A DNA stretch of 9,310 bases from Puniceicoccales bacterium (GCA_031258795.1 JAIRMI010000078.1:1-9310); one strand, 5' to 3'; numbered from the stretch's first letter, positions 1 through 6,072 are shown. Made by a program: numbers and translations. Notes: a model not told the origin generated them from the letters alone.

Positions 1-95
1 GAGCAATATGGGAGTATTTGGCAAAATTTTGCAAAAGCTATCTAATGTGCAAGACGAAAATCTTGATGATGGACGCGACCCATTTGAAGGTTCAT

Positions 96-469
96 AGGAC
101 AGCGGCGAGCCTAAAAAAAAGGAGGTCTTCCCCGTGGCACATCGGGCGAACCAAAGGAGGACTTGGCAGCAAATTGCACGCCCCATGCGACGCTTTCGGG
201 TAGCCGTGAGGTTGCTGCTGACCGCTGGGAACGTTAGCGACATCGTTGGCGCCGGTGAACTGCTGAAAGACTTACAGGACAGCGGCGAGCCTAAAAAAAT
301 AGGTCTTCCCCGCGCCACATCGGCCAAGCCAAAGGAAGACTTGGTAACAAATTGCACGCCCCATACGACGCTTTCGGGCAGCCGGTGAGGCTGCTGCTGA
401 CTGCTGGGAACGTTAATGACATCGTTGGCACCGGAGAATCGCTGAAAGACTTACAGGACAGCGGCGAGC
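96..469 (+). repeat. ~180-bp tandem duplication with 15-base repeats at the junctions
   Basis: Two consecutive copies (about 96-275 and 276-454) of the same transposase segment run from the HRTAASLKK region to the LLKDL region. By eye they are roughly 85-90 percent identical with small indels. Each begins with the same 15 bases, AGGACAGCGGCGAGC (96-110 and 276-290), and the 15-mer recurs once more at 455-469, just before the LLADKG segment. The original gene probably had this 15-mer at two sites, which allowed unequal recombination or slippage to duplicate what lay between them. The divergence of the copies suggests the event is old. Confidence 0.85.
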
Positions 470-770
470 TATCTGCTGGCGGACAAAGGGTACGGCGCCA
501 ACTGGTTTCGGGAGGGGGCTGAGGCAACGGAGGAGCGGAGCCCCTGCATATCTCCGCTGTGCTACTGCAAAGCCCAGTAACCGGCCTGTACAAGCGGCGC
601 CACAAGTGCGAATTACCTCTGCTGGCAGACAAAGGGTACGACGCTAACTGGTTTCGGGAGGGGCTGAGACAGCGGAGGGTGGAGCCATGCATCCCGTCCA
701 TAAGTAGCCGTAAGGTCCAGTAACCCTACCATGCGGGCCTGTACAAGCGGTACCACAAAATCGAAAACAT
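464..770 (+). repeat. ~146-bp tandem duplication in the 3' part of the IS5 remnant
   Basis: The stretch encoding LLADKGY.ANWFRE through to LYKR.HK is present twice, at about 464-612 and 609-770. The shared start (ctgctggc at 473 and 619) gives an offset of 146 bases. The copies differ by indels: the second is longer between the CIPS region and the YKR motif. The first copy keeps Arg in the Y-x2-R-x3-E motif. The second has Tyr in that place but continues correctly into IENIFRRLK. Confidence 0.75.
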
Positions 771-858
771 CTTCCGCAGATTGAAGAATTGGCACCGCAC
801 CCCACATTGGGCGCCAAAGGTGGACTCGGCAGTAAATTGTACGCCCCTATGATCGCTG

Positions 859-1123
859 TGATCTCACCTTCTTTTCTTACACACCTTTTTCCACCACATC
901 TGCATCCCCTGCTCCTTCCTCTTTTATTTGAGCTTATGAGTCCTGACCCTAGGACGACCATGAAATTTTATAGTTTTAGTGCACTCTACCTCACAAGTTT
1001 CGCCCACTTTAATCGCCTGTCGTCCTTTCATTTAAGCAACTTAGAAGCTTGGCTGCCCAGCGCATTTTTAGCTTGAATATTTTTGAGAAATTTTTACCAT
1101 TTGCTTGTTAAAATGGAAATGAT
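859..1123. other. Intergenic stretch between IS5 remnant and toxin-like gene
   Basis: I see no convincing gene here. An open frame running through 789-1076 starts inside the IS5 debris and continues into low-complexity Pro/Leu/Phe codons, so I take it as a by-product. The stretch holds copy 1 of the ~54-bp direct repeat and must hold the promoter of the gene at 1124. A TAAAAT box at 1109-1114 could be a -10, but it would leave almost no leader and has no good -35. Confidence 0.6.
984..1037 (+). repeat. ~54-bp direct repeat, copy 1
   Basis: This copy matches 2789-2841 in the same orientation. The first 22 bases agree at all but one position (ctcta[c/t]ctcacaag...cgccc) and the last 12 at all but one (ttcatttaagc). 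The centre of ~20 bases is looser. The two copies bracket the 387-codon and 102-codon genes. They may be relics of insertion sequence ends, a small MITE-like element or recombination sites; nothing in the sequence decides. Confidence 0.75.
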
Positions 1124-2287
1124 ATGGAAGATAGTGGAAATGTAGACAAGCCCAAACTTTCTAGGACTAGAAACACTTGGTTAGGACGTTTTAGCGTTTG
1201 GTTGGACCGTATTTTTTCTTCCAAAACTGATCGAAGTAAAAATTTACAAGATTTTCGCAATGCAGTTAGCTATTTGAACAATAAGTACGGCGACAAGATC
1301 CCCGATCTTAGGACAAAGTTAACTGAAAAATTGGCACACTACCAATCCAATAGGCGGGGAATTGATGGGCAAGGAGGAAGGCGTCGCGTATTCACAGAAC
1401 AGGATCTAAAAAAGTTGGAAGACGAAGCGAAAAAAGAAAAATTTCGAAAAGAACTATTGGCAGGTATTGGAAATACTCAATTGAGAACTTCTGCTCAACG
1501 TGAATATATTGTGCAATATTGTGAAAATATGGTTGCCAACGGAAATAAAATAGAATATGCTATTGAAGTTGGCAAGGCCATGAACATGTTATACGCGGAA
1601 GGCATTGAGAGTGTTTTGCCCCAAAAGCCCATTAACATACATAAAATAGCGTACAATGCTGATGGTGCAGAGATGAGAGGAGCCGTTACAGATAAGCTAA
1701 GAACCATAATGTCCAGACATGGAGCTGATTATCGTATTATGGAATCTTATTTTGAACAACAAAAACAAGATTCATGGAATCCGTTATCTCTGTGTATGAA
1801 ATATTTTTACTTGCAACAGCGCGCAGATCCGGAGCAAATTAGCGAACAATATTATCTTGCTACATACAGCCAAGAAGAGTTGGGAGCGGCATTTAATGAG
1901 TGGTATCCAAGTGAGGGTGACAAAAAAAAATATGCCAAAACAGTTTCCATGTATCAGGCTTTTACTGCCATTACTTTGGCGCGGTTAAGTTTTGAAGACC
2001 CTTCTCCGGTTTCACAGGAAAATAGGACGATTACTCTACATCGTGGCGTTAATTCCGTGAATGCCAATAGCCGTAAACAGGGAATAGCCGATTCGACATC
2101 TCTTGGCGAGGTAGATCCAAAATTTAGTCGAGACGGAATGACAGTTTTAGAATTTACCGTCCCATTCTGTGATGTTCATGCATTGTATTTTATGTCGCCC
2201 GAATTATGTGACACTTCTGGATCCTATGCATCTGAGCGTGAAGTAATATGTGATATGAGCAACGCTAAAATAGAAATATTGACTTAG
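1124..2287 (+). CDS. Putative mono-ADP-ribosyltransferase toxin/effector
   Basis: This 387-residue protein has no signal peptide or membrane segment. Residues 1-120 are very basic and charged, and the middle (120-295) is helical and unassigned. The C-terminal ~90 residues show the layout of R-S-E class ADP-ribosyltransferases: a strand with ITLHRGV (Arg307), then ADSTSLGE (Ser324-Thr325-Ser326), then a strand TVLEFTVP, and finally an E-x-E turn SEREVICD (Glu371, Glu373) followed by a last strand AKIEIL. In that family Arg binds NAD, the STS Ser supports the pocket, and E-x-E gives transfer to arginine. Start ATG 1124 has only a weak GGAA at 1115-1118; the ATG at 1112 is out of frame. A T3SS needle cluster lies 2.5 kb away, so an injected effector is plausible but unproven. 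The alternative is an intracellular or contact-dependent toxin. The gene is certain, the function moderate. Confidence 0.6.
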   Translation: MEDSGNVDKPKLSRTRNTWLGRFSVWLDRIFSSKTDRSKNLQDFRNAVSYLNNKYGDKIPDLRTKLTEKLAHYQSNRRGIDGQGGRRRVFTEQDLKKLEDEAKKEKFRKELLAGIGNTQLRTSAQREYIVQYCENMVANGNKIEYAIEVGKAMNMLYAEGIESVLPQKPINIHKIAYNADGAEMRGAVTDKLRTIMSRHGADYRIMESYFEQQKQDSWNPLSLCMKYFYLQQRADPEQISEQYYLATYSQEELGAAFNEWYPSEGDKKKYAKTVSMYQAFTAITLARLSFEDPSPVSQENRTITLHRGVNSVNANSRKQGIADSTSLGEVDPKFSRDGMTVLEFTVPFCDVHALYFMSPELCDTSGSYASEREVICDMSNAKIEILT

Positions 2288-2317
2288 GTTTAAATTTATT
2301 GACACTATTCTCAGCTT

Positions 2318-2322
2318 AGGAG
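2318..2322 (+). promoter_or_regulatory. Strong Shine-Dalgarno of the 102-aa gene
   Basis: AGGAG lies 9 bases before ATG 2332. It supports this start and contrasts with the weak site of the gene at 1124. Confidence 0.8.
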
Positions 2323-2331
2323 TAAAGAAAG

Positions 2332-2640
2332 ATGGATATTGGAAGCATGCCAGTGAAAATTACTATGGTGGGGGAAAGAGGAGAAACAAGATTGATGATT
2401 GGCGATATTCCCGCAGCAATAATTGAACCAAAACCAACACTGATTCATATGGGGATAGTATACATAAATACCGTTGATTTTAAACAAGGTAAATGGGAAG
2501 AATTAATAGAGGCGGACGTAGGTGACAGAGTTTATAAAGGATGTACGAAAGATCCTCGCCTGTTAGAAATTGCTAAAAAAGTGCAAAAAGGTGAATTTTT
2601 TCAAGAAGATGTTGGTACTATTTACCCGCCATTGGACTAA
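2332..2640 (+). CDS. Hypothetical 102-aa protein, possible partner of the upstream toxin-like gene
   Basis: I do not recognise this protein. It is small, soluble and slightly acidic. The N-terminal half has alternating hydrophobic residues suggesting a beta-sheet (VKITMVGERGETRLMIGD, TLIHMGIVYINTV), and the C-terminal half is charged with a likely helix (DPRLLEIAKKVQKG). There is no signal peptide. The ribosome binding site AGGAG (2318-2322) is far better than that of the upstream gene, from which it is separated by 44 bases, so the two are probably co-transcribed with this product made in excess. That layout fits an immunity protein or a secretion chaperone for the putative ADP-ribosyltransferase, but this is inference from position and size only. 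Confidence 0.75.
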   Translation: MDIGSMPVKITMVGERGETRLMIGDIPAAIIEPKPTLIHMGIVYINTVDFKQGKWEELIEADVGDRVYKGCTKDPRLLEIAKKVQKGEFFQEDVGTIYPPLD

Positions 2641-2909
2641 ATGGGAGGACTAGCTTTTTACTGCTCAGATGCATCGAAATTTGTAAGCCATCCATCCATT
2701 CCATAGAAGGAGCATAGGAAGTAATTTATGGCTACGTGGTCTTCCTAATTCTAGTGCAGGGTTTAGATTTTGCAAGATTTCGATTTTTCTCTATCTCACA
2801 AGTTTCGCCCCATTAATTATCTACTATCCCTTCATTTAAGCGGCGGTATTTCTTAGCATTATGGCCAAACTACTTGACAAAAGCGTATAAGATTATACCT
2901 AGAGGATGT
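2641..2909. other. Gene-free stretch between 102-aa gene and IS630 remnant
   Basis: No gene is supported here. An ATG directly abuts the TAA at 2638-2640 and opens 22 codons (stop near 2706), but it lacks a plausible product. The stretch holds copy 2 of the ~54-bp direct repeat. I see no clear terminator after the 102-aa gene. Confidence 0.6.
2789..2841 (+). repeat. ~54-bp direct repeat, copy 2
   Basis: Same orientation as the copy at 984-1037. The outer blocks are nearly identical and the centre has diverged. It ends about 70 bases before the IS630 transposase remnant, so it is not obviously that element's terminus. Confidence 0.75.
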
Positions 2910-3410
2910 ATGGCATACTGTACAACGGATTTGAGAAAGAGGGTGTTAAAATAGGAAAGCACGCACGGTGTAAAGGAAACGAGCGAAGCGTTTGGAGTGG
3001 AGGTTAGGACCATATTCAAATGGAAGAAGAAGTTGAGAGAAACGGGGAATCTAGAGAGGGTGCCGTTGAACAGACTATACAGGAAGTTAGATTCGGAAAA
3101 GTTAGTAAAGTATGTGGAAGAGCATCCGGATGCCTATCAAAGGGAAATGGCCAGCGAATTTAAAGTGAGTAAGAGTTGCATTGGCAAAGTGCTGAGAAAG
3201 CTGAAGATCACAGTAAAAAAAGACCAGGGCATTCCAAGACGCGAGATGCCATCGAAGCGGCCGGCTGTTCCCTAATTTACCTGCCTCCCTACTCTCCGGA
3301 CCTCAATCCCATCGGAAAATTTTAGGCTAACCTCAAACGGAACACTAGCCGACATCCTCCACCTCTTCCCATCTCTCTTCGACGCTATTCAGTATGCCTT
3401 TCTAAAGTAA
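2910..3410 (+). pseudogene. IS630-family transposase remnant with central deletion
   Basis: Translation from ATG 2910 gives MAYCTTDLRKRVLK, an in-frame TAG (2952-2954), then VKETSEAFGVEVRTIFKWKKKLRETG and a second helix-turn-helix (EHPDAYQREMASEFKVSKSCIGKVLRKL): the N-terminal DNA-binding half of an IS630/Tc1-mariner transposase. At about 3217-3230 the frame jumps straight to the C-terminal part HSKTRDAIEAAGCSLIYLPPYSPDLNPI, so the central catalytic region with its two Asp residues is missing. The final catalytic Glu after NPI reads Gly, the next Trp is a stop (TAG 3323-3325), and a further frameshift near 3340 leads to LFDAIQYAFLK and TAA 3408-3410. The element cannot transpose on its own. 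Confidence 0.92.
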
Positions 3411-3422
3411 GATGACTATAAC

Positions 3423-3463
3423 CAAGAGAACCTGGAATGGTTGAAGCATTCCAGGTTCTCTTG
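3423..3463 (-). terminator. Perfect 17-bp hairpin behind the winged-helix gene
   Basis: Arms CAAGAGAACCTGGAATG (3423-3439) and its exact complement (3447-3463) enclose a 7-base loop. It begins 4 bases past the stop of the minus-strand gene at 3468, the position expected for a transcription terminator. No long U-tract follows on the minus strand; the plus-strand tail is somewhat richer in T. It may therefore act in both directions or be an mRNA-stabilising hairpin. It lies 12 bases from the end of the IS630 coding remnant. Confidence 0.6.
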
Positions 3464-3467
3464 TGAT

Positions 3468-3821
3468 TTACTTGATTTTGAGTAAATGTTCTATTTCATT
3501 TTGCAGCTTGAGCAATTGTGCCGTTGAGCAATTACTGAATATGTCACGCAATTTTAACAAAAACTCATCCGAAGTGTAATTGGCAGTTTCCATTAAATAT
3601 AACATGAGACTTTCTCTGGATATTTGATACGTTTTTCGCTTTTCTTTACCCTTTGGAGCTCGGCCACTCATGGTATGTCCAAGTATTTTTTGGTTGTCGA
3701 ACGCATCCCGCACATACTGGGCACTTTTCCCTATTATTGCTGCCACTTCTTTGGGTGAAAACCAGCGCTGTGTCGGCGGTAAAAGAAACTCGAAATATCC
3801 ATTATTTGACGATTGTACCAT
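3468..3821 (-). CDS. Small winged helix-turn-helix DNA-binding protein
   Basis: A 117-residue protein. Residues 20-47 (WFSPKEVAAIIGKSAQYVRDAF...) form a helix-turn-helix of the excisionase/MerR-like type. Residues 49-69 (GHTMSGRAPKGKEKRKTYQIS) are a basic hairpin suited to a wing, and the C-terminal 40 residues look like a leucine-rich helix that could dimerise (LLKLRDIF..., AQLLKLQNEIEHLLKI). It is probably a transcription regulator or a phage/plasmid-type DNA-binding factor; the target is unknown. The start ATG (3821-3819) has a good GAAGGA site six bases upstream. The gene diverges from ispH over ~200 bases, and an inverted repeat covers its leader, which suggests self-control. It is not obviously part of the neighbouring IS630 remnant. 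Confidence 0.8.
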   Translation of the reverse strand: MVQSSNNGYFEFLLPPTQRWFSPKEVAAIIGKSAQYVRDAFDNQKILGHTMSGRAPKGKEKRKTYQISRESLMLYLMETANYTSDEFLLKLRDIFSNCSTAQLLKLQNEIEHLLKIK

Positions 3822-3830
3822 TATTTTTCC

Positions 3831-3880
3831 TTCTTTGTTTGTTTATTGGCCGCTCTGACAAGAAACACGCAAACAAAGAA
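3831..3880 (-). promoter_or_regulatory. 11-bp inverted repeat over the leader of the winged-helix gene
   Basis: TTCTTTGTTTG (3831-3841) and its exact complement CAAACAAAGAA (3870-3880) are separated by 28 bases, upstream of the minus-strand start at 3821. In the mRNA the near arm runs directly into the Shine-Dalgarno (3828-3833), so a stem would partly hide it. As DNA it could equally be an operator for the encoded protein. The repeat is plain; the role is inferred. Confidence 0.55.
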
Positions 3881-4013
3881 ATTGTAAATTCGGCACAGTG
3901 AATTTATTTCCTCGGCCAACAGATGTAAAAAATGGCTAAGTTTGCGAGTAAAAAATTACTATTTTTTGATGAATTGTTTTTATTTGCGATCAATGGGATT
4001 GTTTTTATTCCCC

Positions 4014-4019
4014 AAGGAG
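4014..4019 (+). promoter_or_regulatory. Shine-Dalgarno of ispH
   Basis: AAGGAG lies four bases before ATG 4024 and fixes the start. Confidence 0.8.
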
Positions 4020-4023
4020 AGAA

Positions 4024-4878
4024 ATGAAGGTCTTTTTATCCAAATATATCGGATTTTGTGAAGGAGTAAGGCGCTCCATCGCAATGAGTTATGATGAAAT
4101 TCGAAAGGCAAATGGCAATGTGTACACCGACGGAGACTTGGTTCATAATTCCCGCACTCTTGATAGATTGGCATACGCTGGAATTCATAAATTGCAGGAT
4201 GACCAAAGTTTACCCAAGAATTGTGATTCCATTATAGTGAGAGCACACGGCGTTACACCAGCTCGAAGGAAGATGCTAGGTGCTTTGGGTTGCAGAGTAA
4301 TTGATGCAACGTGCCCCAAGGTGCTAAGAATTGCCGGCTTGATAAAAAAATACTCGAATGAGGGTTTCCACATATTGTTGGCTGGGAAAGCGGATCATCC
4401 CGAGATAATTGGTCTTTGCGGGTATGCTCCCGATGAAAAAATCACAGTTCTGTCTTCTGCAAGGGAAGTGTCAAATTTGAAAACATGCAGCGAAAAAATA
4501 ATCGTCCTTAGCCAAACCACATTCGAAAGTGAAGTCTTTGAAGAGATAGCTAATGCGGTTCTCAAACGGTTTAAGGATGCCACCGTAAAGAATACCATAT
4601 GTTCTTCCACTATCAACAGGCAAAGGGAAATTTTGGACTTTATCCAAAGCGGATGCGACTGTATCATAGTCGTCGGAAGTAAATTTTCCAACAATACAAA
4701 ATCTTTATATAACACAGCCACGGCCAATGGCTGTCACTCATTGATAATTAAAAACTCCCAAGACCCAGAATTAGCCAACACCAAAAAATACAATTGCATT
4801 GGAATTACTTCAGGGGCTTCAACGGATTATCAAGATGCCTATGAAATATATGAAAGGTTATTATTGGTTTCTGAATAA
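4024..4878 (+). CDS. ispH: 4-hydroxy-3-methylbut-2-enyl diphosphate reductase (IspH)
   Basis: This is the last enzyme of the MEP isoprenoid pathway. A cytosolic [4Fe-4S] protein, it reduces HMBPP to IPP and DMAPP. All expected residues are present: cluster Cys12 (GFCEGV), Cys97 (DATCP) and Cys193 (TICSST); diphosphate-binding His41 (LVHN), His75 (RAHG) and His125 with Glu127 (HPEIIG); the SQTT loop (Thr165/166); Ser222 and Asn224 (SKFSNNT); and Ser266 in GITSGAS. At 284 residues it is slightly shorter than the ~316 of E. coli and looks intact. Start ATG 4024 follows an AAGGAG site (4014-4019). It is a single gene diverging from the winged-helix gene, and its last 18 bases overlap the end of the convergent rod gene. 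Confidence 0.97.
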   Translation: MKVFLSKYIGFCEGVRRSIAMSYDEIRKANGNVYTDGDLVHNSRTLDRLAYAGIHKLQDDQSLPKNCDSIIVRAHGVTPARRKMLGALGCRVIDATCPKVLRIAGLIKKYSNEGFHILLAGKADHPEIIGLCGYAPDEKITVLSSAREVSNLKTCSEKIIVLSQTTFESEVFEEIANAVLKRFKDATVKNTICSSTINRQREILDFIQSGCDCIIVVGSKFSNNTKSLYNTATANGCHSLIIKNSQDPELANTKKYNCIGITSGASTDYQDAYEIYERLLLVSE

Positions 4879-5283
4879 TGTTTGGAAAGCTTGGGAGCCC
4901 TTATCGCCAACCTTAGAGGACACATCCATCATGACCGATAGTTGCGTAACCTTATACTGCAGCTCAAACATTTTTGCGGTGGAGAGTGGCCCATTTACAA
5001 ATGTTTGTATGTAATCATTGAAATCATTAAACTGCTCTCTCACGCCCTTTACAACATTGTAAACTTTTTGCGTAAGTGTTTCTTCGCTGGGACGCACGGG
5101 AGTTGCTTCAATCCTTTCCATCAAAGCCCTTACCGCATTAGTGTTTGCCTCATTTTTAGCGCTACTGGCAGCGATTGCTTTTTGGATTTCTTCATAGAAC
5201 TCATGCTCGGGAAGTCTTGCTTCCATCGTTTTCGTTTGAGTCTCTATTGCTTGTATTACTGGAGTTATATCTGGTGTTGCCAT
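4861..5283 (-). CDS. sctI: T3SS inner-rod protein, SctI-like (YscI/PrgJ/EscI family)
   Basis: A 140-residue protein without signal peptide. Residues 1-90 are polar, Ala/Glu/Thr rich and helical. The diagnostic part is the C-terminal ~45 residues (PLSTAKMFELQYKVTQLSVMMDVSSKVGDKGSQAFQTLFRNQ). It matches the rod pattern of a short helix ending in L..Q, a turn, and a long helix ending K.....ETLLR, as in PrgJ (ISQEMISDYNLYVSMVSTL...GVGAVETLLRS). SctI forms the adapter between the export gate and the needle. The gene lies 20 bases after the TPR chaperone gene and is the last of the cluster; its end overlaps ispH. No good ribosome binding site is visible before ATG 5283, so translational coupling is likely. 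Confidence 0.72.
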   Translation of the reverse strand: MATPDITPVIQAIETQTKTMEARLPEHEFYEEIQKAIAASSAKNEANTNAVRALMERIEATPVRPSEETLTQKVYNVVKGVREQFNDFNDYIQTFVNGPLSTAKMFELQYKVTQLSVMMDVSSKVGDKGSQAFQTLFRNQ

Positions 5284-5303
5284 GTTTTGTTTGGGTTAAA
5301 TTG

Positions 5304-5720
5304 TTACTGTTTGGATTTTATTTCATTAATGACATTTTGAGCGAGACTGATCGCACTCGGATCTTTGCCGCTGTTTATTACCTCATTCATAATCAGAAGT
5401 GCTTCTTTGCTGGCGCCGCAACAATGAGAAATCATTCCAAGAAAGCTTTTCGCTATGTCGCTAGCTGGGTTTATCGCCAATGCTTTTTGCGTTAGCAAAG
5501 CCGTAGCCGATGTAAAATCTCCGAAATTCATTTTACACACCGCCAGCCCAACAATCGGCAATTCACTTTCAGGCCTAGCTGCAATAAGAGCGTTGAATAT
5601 ATCCTCGGCGTATGATTGTAGTCCTCGCCCAACTGCGACATATCCTACTTCGAATAATGCTTTTACCAAATCCGTGCAAATTTCTGGATAAGTCAAATCG
5701 TCATTGCCACTTTCACTCAT
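5304..5720 (-). CDS. sctG: TPR-like T3SS needle chaperone, SctG-like (YscG/PscG/CdsG)
   Basis: A 138-residue all-helical protein with TPR-type pairs: residues 35-66 (YAEDIFNALIAARPESELPIVGLAVCKMN), 67-100 (GDFTSATALLTQKALAINPASDIAKSFLGM) and 101-137. The layout, GD[FY].SA.. in the middle and DP....... near the end, resembles YscG/PscG. These proteins wrap the C-terminal helix of the needle subunit to stop early polymerisation in the cytosol. Its place 27 bases after a needle gene and before the rod gene supports this over a translocator chaperone (SycD type), the main alternative. The small co-chaperone SctE seen in Yersinia and Chlamydia is not recognisable here. The start has only a poor ribosome binding site. 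Confidence 0.65.
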   Translation of the reverse strand: MSESGNDDLTYPEICTDLVKALFEVGYVAVGRGLQSYAEDIFNALIAARPESELPIVGLAVCKMNFGDFTSATALLTQKALAINPASDIAKSFLGMISHCCGASKEALLIMNEVINSGKDPSAISLAQNVINEIKSKQ

Positions 5721-5747
5721 TGAAAAAATTTTATTATATTTCGCTAC

Positions 5748-6044
5748 TTATCTTATATTCTGTGCTGTTGACTTCATGGCATCACCCGCGGCGCGGACAA
5801 TACCTGTTGCCGTTGTTACTATAGTCCCCCAAGTTTGAACCTTGGCCTGTATGTTTAGCAGCCTGCCCTGGTCAATTTGGTTGGCTTCACCACCTGAGCC
5901 CAAGCCTTCTATGGCACTACCGAGAGTTGCTTCGTAGTCAGATAAATAATTCGCCAGCACCGAATAGAGACTCTCTATTGTTACACCGTGCCTTGAAAGC
6001 CCAGTATTCTCCATATGTATGGACTTACCGCCACCGTCACCCAT
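5748..6044 (-). CDS. sctF: T3SS needle protein paralogue 1, SctF-like
   Basis: A 98-residue YscF/PrgI-type needle subunit. Helix one covers about residues 22-48 and a Gly-rich turn follows. The core DQGRLLNIQAKVQTW (58-72) and the end TATGIVRAAGDAMKSTAQNIR correspond to the DPALLA...L..W and I.QNFR parts of known needles. I chose ATG 6044 because AAGGA precedes it at proper spacing; an upstream in-frame GTG at 6089 would add 15 residues but sits within a hairpin and has no ribosome binding site. Unlike its two sisters it starts with a Gly-rich tail (MGDGGGKS) and lacks the MCSK motif in helix one, so it is the most divergent of the three. It is followed directly by the chaperone gene. Confidence 0.78.
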   Translation of the reverse strand: MGDGGGKSIHMENTGLSRHGVTIESLYSVLANYLSDYEATLGSAIEGLGSGGEANQIDQGRLLNIQAKVQTWGTIVTTATGIVRAAGDAMKSTAQNIR

Positions 6045-6072
6045 AATTTTTCCTTGTAAATTGTTAACTACA

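Larger units (their letters stand above)
1..858 (+). pseudogene. Decayed IS5-family transposase, rearranged, 5' end outside window
   Basis: Pieces of an IS5-family (IS1031-like) DDE transposase lie in order but in different frames. Bases 3-203 encode the DATHLK...HRTAASLKK stretch with the first catalytic Asp, then a GRTKGGLGSKLHA segment. Bases 200-275 give VRLLLTAGNVSDIVGA. Bases 470-515 give LLADKGYGANWFRE with the second Asp. Bases 590-790 give YKR.HKIENIFRRLKNW, which holds the final Glu. Frames shift near 200 and 470, and in-frame stops follow Lys-Val-Gln near 720 and in the matching place near 580. Two internal tandem duplications are listed separately, and bases ~800-858 repeat the KGGLGSKLYAP segment again. 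The element is clearly dead. The family call rests on these motifs as I know them. The left end lies upstream of the window and I could not define terminal inverted repeats. Confidence 0.9.

Noticed and set aside
96..469. Repeated units that might suggest a CRISPR-like or satellite array
   Set aside because: The units are ~180 bases of transposase coding sequence repeated only twice, with no spacers of regular size.
291..701. Minus-strand open frame of 136 codons
   Set aside because: It runs antisense through the IS5 relic, is Ser/Pro/Leu rich with no recognisable domain, and exists because of the GC-rich transposase codons on the other strand.
789..1076. Plus-strand open frame of 95 codons with a hydrophobic stretch
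   Set aside because: It begins within IS5 debris (KGGLGSKLYAP) and runs on into non-coding sequence; no ribosome binding site or family resemblance.
2299..2322. TTGACA near 2299 as a promoter for the 102-aa gene
   Set aside because: A matching -10 would fall on the Shine-Dalgarno and leave no leader; co-transcription with the upstream gene is simpler.
2641..2706. 22-codon frame whose ATG directly follows the stop at 2640
   Set aside because: There is no ribosome binding site of its own beyond coupling, and it is too short with no motif; most likely chance.
4942..5340. Plus-strand 132-codon frame rich in Phe, Leu and Cys that looks like a membrane protein
   Set aside because: It is antisense to the rod gene, which has clear family features and fits the operon; the hydrophobicity comes from the complement of polar codons.
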